A DNA stretch of 19,543 nt from Gammaproteobacteria bacterium (GTDB lineage Bacteria; Pseudomonadota; Gammaproteobacteria; Steroidobacterales; Steroidobacteraceae), in NCBI GenBank assembly GCA_030040525.1, contig JASHTN010000323.1, forward strand, positions 1-19,543, read 5' to 3'. The notes below the pieces were generated by a model. It saw nothing but the letters and a program-made list of their open reading frames with translations. It was not told the origin of the DNA and made no database searches. Made by a program: the position numbers and the translations under genes. Position 1 is the first letter of the stretch. Each line of letters opens with the position of its first letter. This document shows, in pieces, positions 1-6,280 of the stretch.

Positions 1-282
1 CCAGTCGCGCGCGCCGGACGCGATGCGGTAACGTGCCGGCCCGAGGCGCTCGACCACCACGTCCTCGAGCGCGTCGGGCAATCCCGGGTCAGTCGCGCCG
101 CTGAAGGCGACGGTGAGCGGCTCGCCGGCCGGCGCGGCCCCGGCGGACGCACCAGACGCACCTGCCGCATCAGCCGCGCCCGCCGCGCGGCCTTCGAGCG
201 TGATCTCGAGCGGACCGGCGGGATTGCGCTGGCAGCGCACCGCGCCACGAAAGGCGGCGACGCCGGCCGCACCCTCAGGCAT
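1..282 (-). CDS. Hypothetical protein, C-terminus beyond the window edge
   Basis: An open frame starts at ATG 282-280 and stays open for 94 codons to the window edge, so the 3' end is missing. The start overlaps the stop of the OsmC-type gene by 8 nt (ATGCCTGA), which indicates an operon with translational coupling. The visible part begins MPEGAAGVAAFRGAVRCQRN, then has an Ala/Gly-rich low-complexity stretch at about residues 36-55, and ends with a more ordered part containing LPDALEDVVVERLG and ARYRIASGARDW. Third codon positions are GC-rich as in neighbouring genes, which supports real coding. I do not recognise a family, and the low-complexity middle gives little to go on. Position directly after an organic-hydroperoxide-type enzyme suggests co-expression with it, but no function follows from that. 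Confidence 0.6.
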   Translation of the reverse strand, partial: MPEGAAGVAAFRGAVRCQRNPAGPLEITLEGRAAGAADAAGASGASAGAAPAGEPLTVAFSGATDPGLPDALEDVVVERLGPARYRIASGARDW

Positions 283-751
283 CGGGATGCGGCTCGACGC
301 GCACCTCGGTGGTCACCGAGTTGGCGATGAAGCACTCCTCGTGCGCGCGGTGGTGCAGCGCTGCGAGCTCGTCGCGCGCCGGCAGCCGCTCGCCGGAGAA
401 CGCCACCCGCGGCCGCAGCGTGACGCGCACCATGGCGGTCTTGCCGGCGGCGTTCGTGCCCATGACCCCCACCGCATCGTCGCTGTACTCATCGACCCGC
501 AGGCCGCGGCCGGCGGCAAACGACAGAAAGAAGAGCATGTGGCAGCTCGACAGCGCCGCCACCAGCGCCTCCTCGGGATCGACGGCGTTCTCGGCCGAGA
601 GCGGTACCCGCACCACCTGCGGCGAGGAGGAGGCCGGCACCTCGACGCCGCCGTCGAAGTGCCAGGTGTGCGCGCGGCTGTAGCGCTGGTCGGTGAACAA
701 CGCGCCGCGGCGCTCCCAGTGGATCCGTGCCTGGTATTCGTGCCCTGCCAT
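275..751 (-). CDS. OsmC/Ohr-family peroxiredoxin
   Basis: This is a 158-residue protein of the usual OsmC/Ohr length (about 140-160). The family reduces organic hydroperoxides in the cytoplasm with a two-cysteine mechanism. Both expected cysteines are present: Cys70 in the helix ALVAALSSCHMLFFL and Cys140 in HEECFIANSV, the positions that carry the peroxidatic and resolving thiols in the family. The core PEEALVAALSSCHM and the C-terminal IANSVTTEVRVEP are typical of the OsmC-like branch that begins HEYQARIHWERRG. The start at 751 is set by a strong Shine-Dalgarno GGAGGAAA (complement of 754-761). The open frame extends further upstream, but that part lies inside the divergent permease gene and is an artefact. 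It is transcribed divergently from the APC permease across only 43 nt and overlaps the next minus-strand ORF by 8 nt. OsmC versus Ohr versus YhfA subtype is not settled. Confidence 0.9.
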   Translation of the reverse strand: MAGHEYQARIHWERRGALFTDQRYSRAHTWHFDGGVEVPASSSPQVVRVPLSAENAVDPEEALVAALSSCHMLFFLSFAAGRGLRVDEYSDDAVGVMGTNAAGKTAMVRVTLRPRVAFSGERLPARDELAALHHRAHEECFIANSVTTEVRVEPHPDA

Positions 752-794
752 CGTTTCCTCCACGCGCCGGGGTGCGCGATTGTACGATAACCGC
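752..794. promoter_or_regulatory. 43-nt divergent intergenic region between the OsmC and APC genes
   Basis: Both genes must be expressed from this 43-nt gap or from inside each other's 5' ends. On the minus strand it contains the OsmC Shine-Dalgarno (754-761). On the plus strand there is a -10-like TACGAT at 783-788, only 6 nt before the permease ATG and with no good -35 box. If used, the permease mRNA would have almost no leader. No Shine-Dalgarno precedes the permease ATG, which is compatible with that. The promoter is a weak call made by eye. Confidence 0.3.
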
Positions 795-2222
795 ATGGAT
801 GGCTTCGATCTGCAGCCGCGGCGCGATCTGACCCTGGTGCACGCGACCTCGCTCGTGGTCGGGGTCATCATCGGCACGGGCATCTTCCTCAAGGCGGCGA
901 GCATGGCGCAGATGGTCGGAACGCCGGCGCTGGTGCTCGCCGCCTGGGTGGCTGCCGGGGTGGTCGCGATCCTCGGCGCGCTGTGCTTCGCCGAGCTCGG
1001 CGGCCTGCTGCCGCACGCCGGCGGCGAGTACGTGTACCTGCGCACCGCCTACGGCGAGGTGCCGGGATTCCTCTTCGCCTGCAACGCGTTCGTGCTCGGC
1101 GGCGCGGCGGTGGCCGCGTACGGTGCCGCGGTGGCGATCTTCGTCTCGGACATCCACCGCTTCGAGGCGCGCTGGTATGCGCACACGCTGCACCTGTTCG
1201 GCGTCGCCTGCCAGCTCGAATTCGGGGTGCGCCAGCTGATCGCAGTCGCGGTGATCGCCGTGTTCGCGCTCATCAACTGCCTCGGCGTGATGCTCGGCGG
1301 GCGCGTGCAGACCGTGCTGACCGCAACCAAGGTGGCGGCGATCGTCGCGGTCGCGGCCGGAGTCTTCGTCCTCGGCGACACGCACGACTGGGCGAACCTG
1401 CGCGCGACGGCCGGGGGCGCGACCGGCGGGTGGGCAGGTTTCGGCGGGGCGATGTTCGCCGCGCTCTGGGCCTACAGCGGCTGGCAGTTCCTGCCGATGG
1501 CCGCGGGCGAGGTGCGCGAGCCGCAGCGCAACCTGCCGCGCGCGATCGTCGGCGGCACGCTGCTCGTGCTCGGGCTGTACGTCGCGGTCAACACCGCCTA
1601 CCTCTACGCGCTGCCGTTCTGGCAGGTGGCGAGCGCCAACTCCACGGCCTACCCCGATGCGCCGTCGGTGGCGGCGCGCGCGGTGCAGACTTTCCTCGGC
1701 GGGCGCGCTGCGCCGATCGCCGCGGCGATCTTCCTGATCTCCACCATCGGCTCCTTGAACGGCGTGATCCTGAGCGCCGCGCGCGTGCCGTACGCCGCGG
1801 CCCGCGACGGGCTGTTCTTCGCGCCCTTCGGGCGCCTCCATCCGAGGAGCCGCGTGCCGGTCTTCTCGCTCGTGCTGCTCGCGGTCTGGGGCGCGGTGCT
1901 CGCCCTGTCGGGCACCTTCGACCAGCTCACCGACATGGCGGTGATGTCGTACGCGACCTTCTGGATCCCCGTGTCGCTCGCGGTCATCGTGCTGCGCCGC
2001 AGGCTGCCGCGTGCGCCGCGTCCGTTCCGCGTTCCCGGCTACCCACTGGTGCCGCTGCTGTTTGCGCTGGTGATGGTGGGAATCGTGATCAGCGCGCTGC
2101 TCACGGCACCGAAGGCGTCGATCGCTGCGCTGGGGCTGATCGCGCTCGGGCTGCCGCTCTATCCGCTGTTCCGCCGAAGCGCGGCACGCGTGCGTATCGC
2201 GCGCGCTCCCGACAGCGCCTGA
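795..2222 (+). CDS. APC-superfamily amino-acid permease
   Basis: This is a 475-residue, strongly hydrophobic inner-membrane protein with about 12 predicted transmembrane helices, the usual size for the amino acid-polyamine-organocation family. The first helix carries the family signature GVIIGTGIF, where the broken helix binds substrate, followed by LCFAELGGLLPHAGGEYVYL, the typical TM2 to TM3 segment of the LAT/APC type. A later conserved stretch reads LWAYSGWQFLPMAAGEVREPQRNLPRAI, seen in the large-amino-acid-transporter-like group. The C-terminus ends in a short basic tail. The start ATG 795 is chosen because MDGFDLQPRRDLTLVHATSL is the normal cytoplasmic N-terminus before TM1; the frame is open further upstream, but that part overlaps the divergent OsmC gene. 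It probably takes up or exchanges amino acids; the substrate cannot be read from sequence. It converges with the methyltransferase gene ending at 2288. Confidence 0.9.
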   Translation: MDGFDLQPRRDLTLVHATSLVVGVIIGTGIFLKAASMAQMVGTPALVLAAWVAAGVVAILGALCFAELGGLLPHAGGEYVYLRTAYGEVPGFLFACNAFVLGGAAVAAYGAAVAIFVSDIHRFEARWYAHTLHLFGVACQLEFGVRQLIAVAVIAVFALINCLGVMLGGRVQTVLTATKVAAIVAVAAGVFVLGDTHDWANLRATAGGATGGWAGFGGAMFAALWAYSGWQFLPMAAGEVREPQRNLPRAIVGGTLLVLGLYVAVNTAYLYALPFWQVASANSTAYPDAPSVAARAVQTFLGGRAAPIAAAIFLISTIGSLNGVILSAARVPYAAARDGLFFAPFGRLHPRSRVPVFSLVLLAVWGAVLALSGTFDQLTDMAVMSYATFWIPVSLAVIVLRRRLPRAPRPFRVPGYPLVPLLFALVMVGIVISALLTAPKASIAALGLIALGLPLYPLFRRSAARVRIARAPDSA

Positions 2223-2287
2223 CAGCGCGTCCGCGCCCGGTCGCGGGCTGAAAATCCGCGTGTCGGTGGTTCGCTCCTGCGGAGCCG
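2223..2287. terminator. Convergent intergenic region with two short GC hairpins
   Basis: This 65-nt gap separates the ends of two converging genes. Two small stem-loops are visible: GCCCG (2235-2239) with CGGGC (2244-2248), followed on the plus strand by AAAAT, and GCTCC (2273-2277) with GGAGC (2281-2285), just outside the minus-strand stop. Both stems are only 5 bp and neither is followed by a good T tract, so a bidirectional terminator is plausible from position but weak from sequence. Confidence 0.3.
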
Positions 2288-2914
2288 TTACTTGATCAGG
2301 TACCAATTCCGTGCGCGCATGAGACCAAGCGACGTGCCGAACCACCAATCCCCCAACCAGTCAATCGAGATGTTCTTCCGCTGCCGAAGTGCAAATTCAT
2401 CAACTGCTTTCTTCACACCAAACGTCAATTTGCCTGCGCCGAAATCAACTTCCTGCAGAGGCAGTGCCCCGTAATCGTCGCCAGCAAACAATCCGCCGGG
2501 CTTCAGCTTCCGATACCAGGCTTCCAGGTCAGACTTCACCGATTCGTATGAATGATCGGCATCGAGATAGACGAAGTCCAGGCTGTCGTCGGCAAACCTC
2601 ATAGCCGCTGCGACAGACAGGTCCCGTACGATTTCGTAGCGGCCAGGAAATGCGCGCATTCTTGTCAACGTGGTCTGGTAGTTTGGTTCGTGAGCGTGAT
2701 GCGTTTCCTCGTAGCCGGCGATTCCGCGCCAGGCATCCACCAGCCAAAGTTTTCTTCCTTTCCAATGCTGCAAAATATGTGCAGAAAAGTCGCCCTGACG
2801 GACACCAACCTCGACGCCTTCACCCAGTAGATTGCGTTGATTGAGAACAAAGGGAAGGACGCTGCGGTGCGTCTCGTAAGGGCTATTGGCTGCTGGGCCC
2901 GGCAAATTCGACAT
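2288..2914 (-). CDS. Class I SAM-dependent methyltransferase (Methyltransf_24-like)
   Basis: This is a 208-residue cytoplasmic protein. Motif I, the SAM-binding loop, is VEVGVRQGDFS at residues 35-44. It is followed by LVDAWRG at about 58-64, and by the characteristic DFVYLDADHSYESVKSDLEA at 113-132 and LKPGGLFAGDDY at 137-148. The YLDADHSYESV...DL...W...LKPGG block is typical of the Methyltransf_24 family, often found in sugar or natural-product O-methylation. ATG 2914 is preferred over TTG 2920 because AGGA sits 7 nt upstream of the ATG. The gene follows a GT4 glycosyltransferase on the same strand after 90 nt and is likely cotranscribed, so a glycan or lipid-linked saccharide is a reasonable substrate guess. 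Its G+C content (about 48-55%) is well below the window average. Exact substrate unknown. Confidence 0.85.
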   Translation of the reverse strand: MSNLPGPAANSPYETHRSVLPFVLNQRNLLGEGVEVGVRQGDFSAHILQHWKGRKLWLVDAWRGIAGYEETHHAHEPNYQTTLTRMRAFPGRYEIVRDLSVAAAMRFADDSLDFVYLDADHSYESVKSDLEAWYRKLKPGGLFAGDDYGALPLQEVDFGAGKLTFGVKKAVDEFALRQRKNISIDWLGDWWFGTSLGLMRARNWYLIK

Positions 2915-3004
2915 CAGCAATTCCTCGAGATTCCCCTATGGCCGGCTTTGAAGATTCACCTCAACCATTGTCGACGACTTCCAACACGACGACGCGGTTC
3001 ACAA

Positions 3005-4189
3005 TCAGAATAGCTCGAGGAGATGAGCTTTCAATGCGGCGGCGTGGTCACGCCACGTCCTGCGCTGTTCAAGGATCCATTCAGCGCCGCGGAGCGCGAT
3101 GCGTCTCCTCGTCTGTGTATCCGTGTAGAGCATCTCGAGTGCCGCAACGACTTCATCGACGCGGCACTCGCCCCAGCCGTCGGTACCCCACCCGGGCTCT
3201 GCAGTTACCGGACCTGGTGACGCGACCGGCACACAGTTATCCTTGTCTATGAGGTCCCTGCAGCCGGTATTGTCCGCAAGAATCACCGGCACTGCGCAGG
3301 CCATGGCTTCCTTTGCCGGCAGGTTCGTGCAGGCCTCGCAGCGTGAGATCTGTAAGGCGCAGTCCATCTCGCGCAGCACCGTCGGCATCAGCGAATTCGG
3401 CATGAGAGGCAGCTCGATGAACTGCCGAGGATTTATCCCATTGTCAACAACCCAACGTTGGATCTCGAGTCTGCCGCTAGCATCGCACTTCAGGGGCACC
3501 TCCAACTTGCCTTGCAGACCGGCGGAGAGCTTTGGCCATGGTGAATGCCACGCCGCTACCAGCACCGCATCAGCGTGGCGCGCCGCGAATTCACGAAATG
3601 CAAGCACCACGAGGTCGTGTGCCTTGCGAAACTCGATCTTGCCGCCCGAGAAGACGTAAAAACGCCCGGGGTCAAGCGTTCCGGATCGCGGGCCCGGAAA
3701 GAACAGCGAATGATCGATTCCCTCGTGAATCATCGCGACGGGCTTGTCAGTGCTCGCGCGCAGCAGTGCGGCAGTCCAATTCGAGGCACATAAGAGGCTG
3801 TCGTATTTCGACAGTCGCATCACCGGATCATCGAGCCGGGTACTTTCGAGGATGCACCGGCCGACGTTGCGGCGGGCGATGGCCGGCACGGAGGGCGAGG
3901 CAAGCAGATTATTGCCTAACGCGTCGATTACCAGCAGGTCGTGTCGTCGCAGGTCGCCCTGTATGGCGTTCAGCTCCCGAAGGAATTGATTGGCAGCCAC
4001 GATCGCAGGGGTGATGGCCTGCAGTCGCAGCGGATCAGTCCCCACCAACCCTTGCGGCTCGATGGGAGTTCCCATGAATGGTTGAATCTCGGGATCGGAT
4101 GCCCATTGCAGCAGCAGGTTGAAGCCCAGAATCCCCCAGCCGAACCTGGTGTTAGCTTCCCAGTTAAGGAGCACCCGTCTTCGTGTCAT
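3005..4189 (-). CDS. Glycosyltransferase family 4-like
   Basis: This 394-residue protein has a GT-B fold of the GT4 type. The N-terminal half begins RRRVLLNWEANTRFGWGI and contains CASNWTAALLRAS and MIHEGIDHSLFFP, the usual end of the acceptor domain. The C-terminal donor domain starts FYVFSGGKIEFRKAHDLVV and carries the nucleotide-sugar signature RCEACTNLPAKEAMACAVPV (283-302), the TNL-type variant in which two Glu residues (285, 294) are eight residues apart. It probably transfers a hexose from a nucleotide-diphosphate sugar to a surface saccharide. An alternative GTG start at 4204 would place it 4 nt after the upstream methyltransferase stop; neither start has a clear Shine-Dalgarno, and I favour ATG 4189. 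Base composition is about 53% G+C, much lower than the gene immediately upstream, so horizontal acquisition is likely. Confidence 0.85.
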   Translation of the reverse strand: MTRRRVLLNWEANTRFGWGILGFNLLLQWASDPEIQPFMGTPIEPQGLVGTDPLRLQAITPAIVAANQFLRELNAIQGDLRRHDLLVIDALGNNLLASPSVPAIARRNVGRCILESTRLDDPVMRLSKYDSLLCASNWTAALLRASTDKPVAMIHEGIDHSLFFPGPRSGTLDPGRFYVFSGGKIEFRKAHDLVVLAFREFAARHADAVLVAAWHSPWPKLSAGLQGKLEVPLKCDASGRLEIQRWVVDNGINPRQFIELPLMPNSLMPTVLREMDCALQISRCEACTNLPAKEAMACAVPVILADNTGCRDLIDKDNCVPVASPGPVTAEPGWGTDGWGECRVDEVVAALEMLYTDTQTRRRIALRGAEWILEQRRTWRDHAAALKAHLLELF

Positions 4190-4208
4190 GAGATTCACGG
4201 CCACGCGC

Positions 4209-4787
4209 TCAGCGCGACTCGAGTTCCCACAGTATGAGCGGCGCGCCGCGCCGTATCCAGAATCCGAGGCCCGCCTCGAGAAAGCACCGGCCCAGGCGCT
4301 CGCGGTACCAGCGTGCGCTTCGCAGGTGCACGTCGGTGTCGGTGCGCCGCAGGTCGCAGTTGCGCTCGAGGTCGCTGCGCGTCAGCGCGCTGAAGTAGAG
4401 CACGCCGCGGCACAAACGCCCGAAGTTCGCGAGCGCGCGGGCGGCGCGCGCCGCGTCCAGGTACTGCAGCACGTCGTAGCAGATGACCAGGTCGAACGGC
4501 GTGCGGGCGCGAAACTCCTCGATGCGGCCGTGCTGCCAGCCGTAGCGGCGGCACAGGTATTCGCTCGCCTCGAGCGCGGTGTAATGCGTGCGTGGCAGCA
4601 GCCGGCGCAGCGGCGCGCGCAGCAGTCCCGTGCCACTGCCGGCCTCGAGGATGCGCCGCACCGGCAGACCCGCATGTTGCGCGAATGCGGCAATCAGCCG
4701 GGCGCGCGCCCGCATCTCCGCGCGCGTGACTACCGCGGTGCGCGGATCGCGGTAGTAGCGCCGGTAGTATTCGGGTCCGAATTGCAT
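4209..4787 (-). CDS. Class I SAM-dependent methyltransferase
   Basis: This is a 192-residue protein. Motif I is ILEAGSGTGLL at about 47-57, the acidic residue that binds the SAM ribose is Glu73 in HYTALEASEYLC, and the post-motif strand is DLVICYDVLQYLD at 99-111, as in Methyltransf_11/25-type enzymes. The N-terminus MQFGPEYYRRYYRDPRTAVV resembles small-molecule or glycan methyltransferases that begin with an EYYxxYY segment. ATG 4787 is the start; the frame is open for another 64 codons upstream, but that stretch lacks family character and lies in the promoter region of the divergent lipoprotein gene. It is the first gene of the minus-strand methyltransferase-GT4-methyltransferase group, with only 4-19 nt before the GT4 gene. 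It has the high G+C of the host genome, unlike the two genes that follow. Substrate not predictable. Confidence 0.85.
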   Translation of the reverse strand: MQFGPEYYRRYYRDPRTAVVTRAEMRARARLIAAFAQHAGLPVRRILEAGSGTGLLRAPLRRLLPRTHYTALEASEYLCRRYGWQHGRIEEFRARTPFDLVICYDVLQYLDAARAARALANFGRLCRGVLYFSALTRSDLERNCDLRRTDTDVHLRSARWYRERLGRCFLEAGLGFWIRRGAPLILWELESR

Positions 4788-4968
4788 CGCAGGTCTCAGG
4801 CCGGATGACTGCGGTACCGCGCTGAATGGCCGCTGAACAGGGATGCATTTGGCAATTTCGCGCTGCTCCGATCCATCCGGCGCTCCGCGGGCTGTATGCT
4901 TTAGTCCGGGACGCGCGTTAGTTCCCAATATGTTCCGGCACACAGGCCGCGAACAAGAGGAGGATTTG
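4788..4968. promoter_or_regulatory. Divergent intergenic region (methyltransferase / YxWxxGxW lipoprotein)
   Basis: This 181-nt gap must hold promoters for both directions. For the plus-strand lipoprotein there is a -10-like TATGCT at 4895-4900, without a convincing -35 at the right spacing, and a very strong Shine-Dalgarno AAGAGGAGG at 4955-4963. The minus-strand methyltransferase has only a weak GAG before its ATG. No operator dyad was seen. Confidence 0.35.
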
Positions 4969-5298
4969 ATGAGCTTCACAAAGGCCAGACTTGCACTCGC
5001 GGGCGCGCTCGTCGCCGCTGCGTTGTCAGCCTGCGTCGTGGCGCCGGCGCCCGGCTACTACGGTGGCGGCGTCGTCGTCGCCGCCGCGCCGCCGCCCGTG
5101 CAGTACGAGGCGGTCGGCGTCGCACCGGCGCCCGGCTACCTCTGGGTCGGCGGCAGCTGGTTCTGGGCGGGCGGCCGCTACGTGTGGCACCCCGGCTTCT
5201 GGCAGGCGCCGCGGGCCGGCTACCACTGGGTAGCCCACGGCTGGGTGCGCGGTCCCGGAGGCTGGCGCGAGGCGCCCGGGCACTGGGTGCGCGGCTGA
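4969..5298 (+). CDS. Small lipoprotein with YxWxxGxW repeats
   Basis: This 109-residue protein has a lipoprotein signal peptide: Lys/Arg at 5-7, a hydrophobic Ala/Leu core, and lipobox LSAC with the lipidated cysteine at position 22. The mature part starts with a Pro/Gly/Val/Ala-rich linker (23-50). Three aromatic repeat units follow: GYLWVGGSWFWAGG (56-69), RYVWHPGFWQAP (70-81) and GYHWVAHGWVRG (84-95), closing with GHWVRG. This pattern matches the YxWxxGxW (YXWGXW) repeat family, which is common in proteobacterial envelope proteins and whose function is poorly known. ATG 4969 is fixed by AAGAGGAGG at 4955-4963. Residue 25 onward has no charged cluster, so sorting to the outer membrane is likely but inferred. 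It is probably a single transcription unit, ended by the hairpin at 5352-5378. Confidence 0.85.
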   Translation: MSFTKARLALAGALVAAALSACVVAPAPGYYGGGVVVAAAPPPVQYEAVGVAPAPGYLWVGGSWFWAGGRYVWHPGFWQAPRAGYHWVAHGWVRGPGGWREAPGHWVRG

Positions 5299-5351
5299 CG
5301 TCCGGTTGACAGCAGCCGGGTCGATAGCGGCACGGCCGATCGCGACCTGAA

Positions 5352-5378
5352 GCGGCGGGGCGCCCGGCGCCCCGCCGC
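5352..5378. terminator. Perfect 12-bp GC hairpin after the lipoprotein gene
   Basis: GCGGCGGGGCGC (5352-5363) pairs perfectly with GCGCCCCGCCGC (5367-5378) around a 3-nt loop. It lies 53 nt after the lipoprotein stop and about 105 nt before the next start. There is no T tract, so this is either a GC-rich terminator of the kind common in high-G+C genomes or a stabilising 3' structure. The rest of the 186-nt gap holds no other clear signal besides the Shine-Dalgarno of the next gene. Confidence 0.45.
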
Positions 5379-5484
5379 GGACTCCCTGACACCCGCGCCC
5401 AATTTGCACTCCCCGCCCCGCGGGCGGCACACTCTGCGCCCCCGGCGCGCATGAAGGCGCCGGCGTCCCTTGAGGAGTGCACAC

Positions 5485-6072
5485 ATGATTCGCACAGCCT
5501 GGATCGCGGGCACGTGCCTCGCGGCGGCCGCGAGCGCGCCGCTCGCGGGACAGTCCTCCGGCAACGCGTCCCACCGCGATACGGGCGCCTTCACGCTCAG
5601 CAGCCCCGACATCGCCGAGGGCGCCCGGATCGCCGAGGCGCAGGTGTTCAACGGCTTCGGCTGCCAGGGCGACAACATCTCGCCGGCCCTGTCGTGGCGC
5701 AATCCGCCCGCGGGCACCAGGAGCTTCGCGCTGCTGGTGCACGATCCGGATGCGCCCACCGGCAGCGGCTGGTGGCACTGGATCGTCTACAACATTCCCG
5801 CGAGCGTGAGCTCGCTGCCGGCCGGTGCCGGCGATCCGCACAAGAAGCTGATGCCCGCGGGTGCGATGCAGGCTCGCACCGACTTCGGCACGCCCGGCTA
5901 CGGCGGTCCGTGTCCGCCGCCCGGCAAGCCGCACCGCTACTACTTCATGCTCTACGCGCTCAAGGTGGCGAGCCTGGATGTGCCCGCGGATGCGACCGCG
6001 GCCTACATCGGCTTCAACGTGAATGCAGCCGCGATCGCCAAGGCGCAGCTGATGGGAATGTATGGCCGTTGA
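5485..6072 (+). CDS. Exported PEBP-family protein (YbhB/YbcL, Raf-kinase-inhibitor-like)
   Basis: This 195-residue protein belongs to the phosphatidylethanolamine-binding protein family. The ligand-pocket signatures are intact: DPDAPTGSGWWHWIVYNIP at 87-105 and GYGGPCPPPGKPHRYYFMLY at 138-157. The N-terminus (MIRTAWIAGTCLAAAASAPLAG) is a Sec-type signal peptide with cleavage around residues 18-22, so this is a periplasmic YbcL-like member rather than a cytosolic YbhB-like one. ATG 5485 is set by GAGGAG at 5472-5477 with 7-nt spacing; a TTG 15 nt upstream is rejected because it would overlap the Shine-Dalgarno. The physiological ligand of bacterial PEBP proteins is unclear. Its 3' end overlaps the next small ORF by 11 nt, suggesting coupled expression, with rimO about 200 nt further on. 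Confidence 0.92.
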   Translation: MIRTAWIAGTCLAAAASAPLAGQSSGNASHRDTGAFTLSSPDIAEGARIAEAQVFNGFGCQGDNISPALSWRNPPAGTRSFALLVHDPDAPTGSGWWHWIVYNIPASVSSLPAGAGDPHKKLMPAGAMQARTDFGTPGYGGPCPPPGKPHRYYFMLYALKVASLDVPADATAAYIGFNVNAAAIAKAQLMGMYGR

Positions 6073-6256
6073 GCGCCGCAGTGTGCGCGGCGAGCGGCGC
6101 CCGGCGATCTGGCCGTGGCTGGTCATGCCGCTGATCGTGCTGCTGGTGTTCTTTGCGCTGCTGCGCGCGCACCACCGGCCGGGGACGCCGTGGTGGGCAG
6201 GCGGCTGGGCGGAGCCGGCGGCCTCGCCCGACAGCGCCACCCCGGCCCGGCAGTAG
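6062..6256 (+). CDS. Small single-span membrane protein, unknown function
   Basis: This 64-residue ORF starts inside the last codons of the PEBP gene (11-nt overlap). GGGAATGT directly before the ATG gives a possible Shine-Dalgarno. The layout is a basic N-terminus (about residues 1-14), one clear transmembrane helix (IWPWLVMPLIVLLVFFALLR, about 16-35), then a Trp/Pro-rich tail ending in ASPDSATPARQ. By the positive-inside rule the N-terminus would be cytoplasmic and the tail periplasmic. The well-formed hydrophobic helix flanked by Arg, and the absence of a competing ORF, argue for a real gene. No family recognised. It sits between a periplasmic PEBP protein and rimO and is probably cotranscribed with both. 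Confidence 0.6.
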   Translation: MAVERRSVRGERRPAIWPWLVMPLIVLLVFFALLRAHHRPGTPWWAGGWAEPAASPDSATPARQ

Positions 6257-6280
6257 CACCGGCGTCGCCCTGATGCTCTC

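Noticed and set aside
489..2348. 619-codon open frame on the minus strand opposite the permease
   Set aside because: Its translation is dominated by Arg, His, Glu and Gln low-complexity sequence, typical of the reverse frame of a GC-rich gene; the plus strand carries a clear APC permease.
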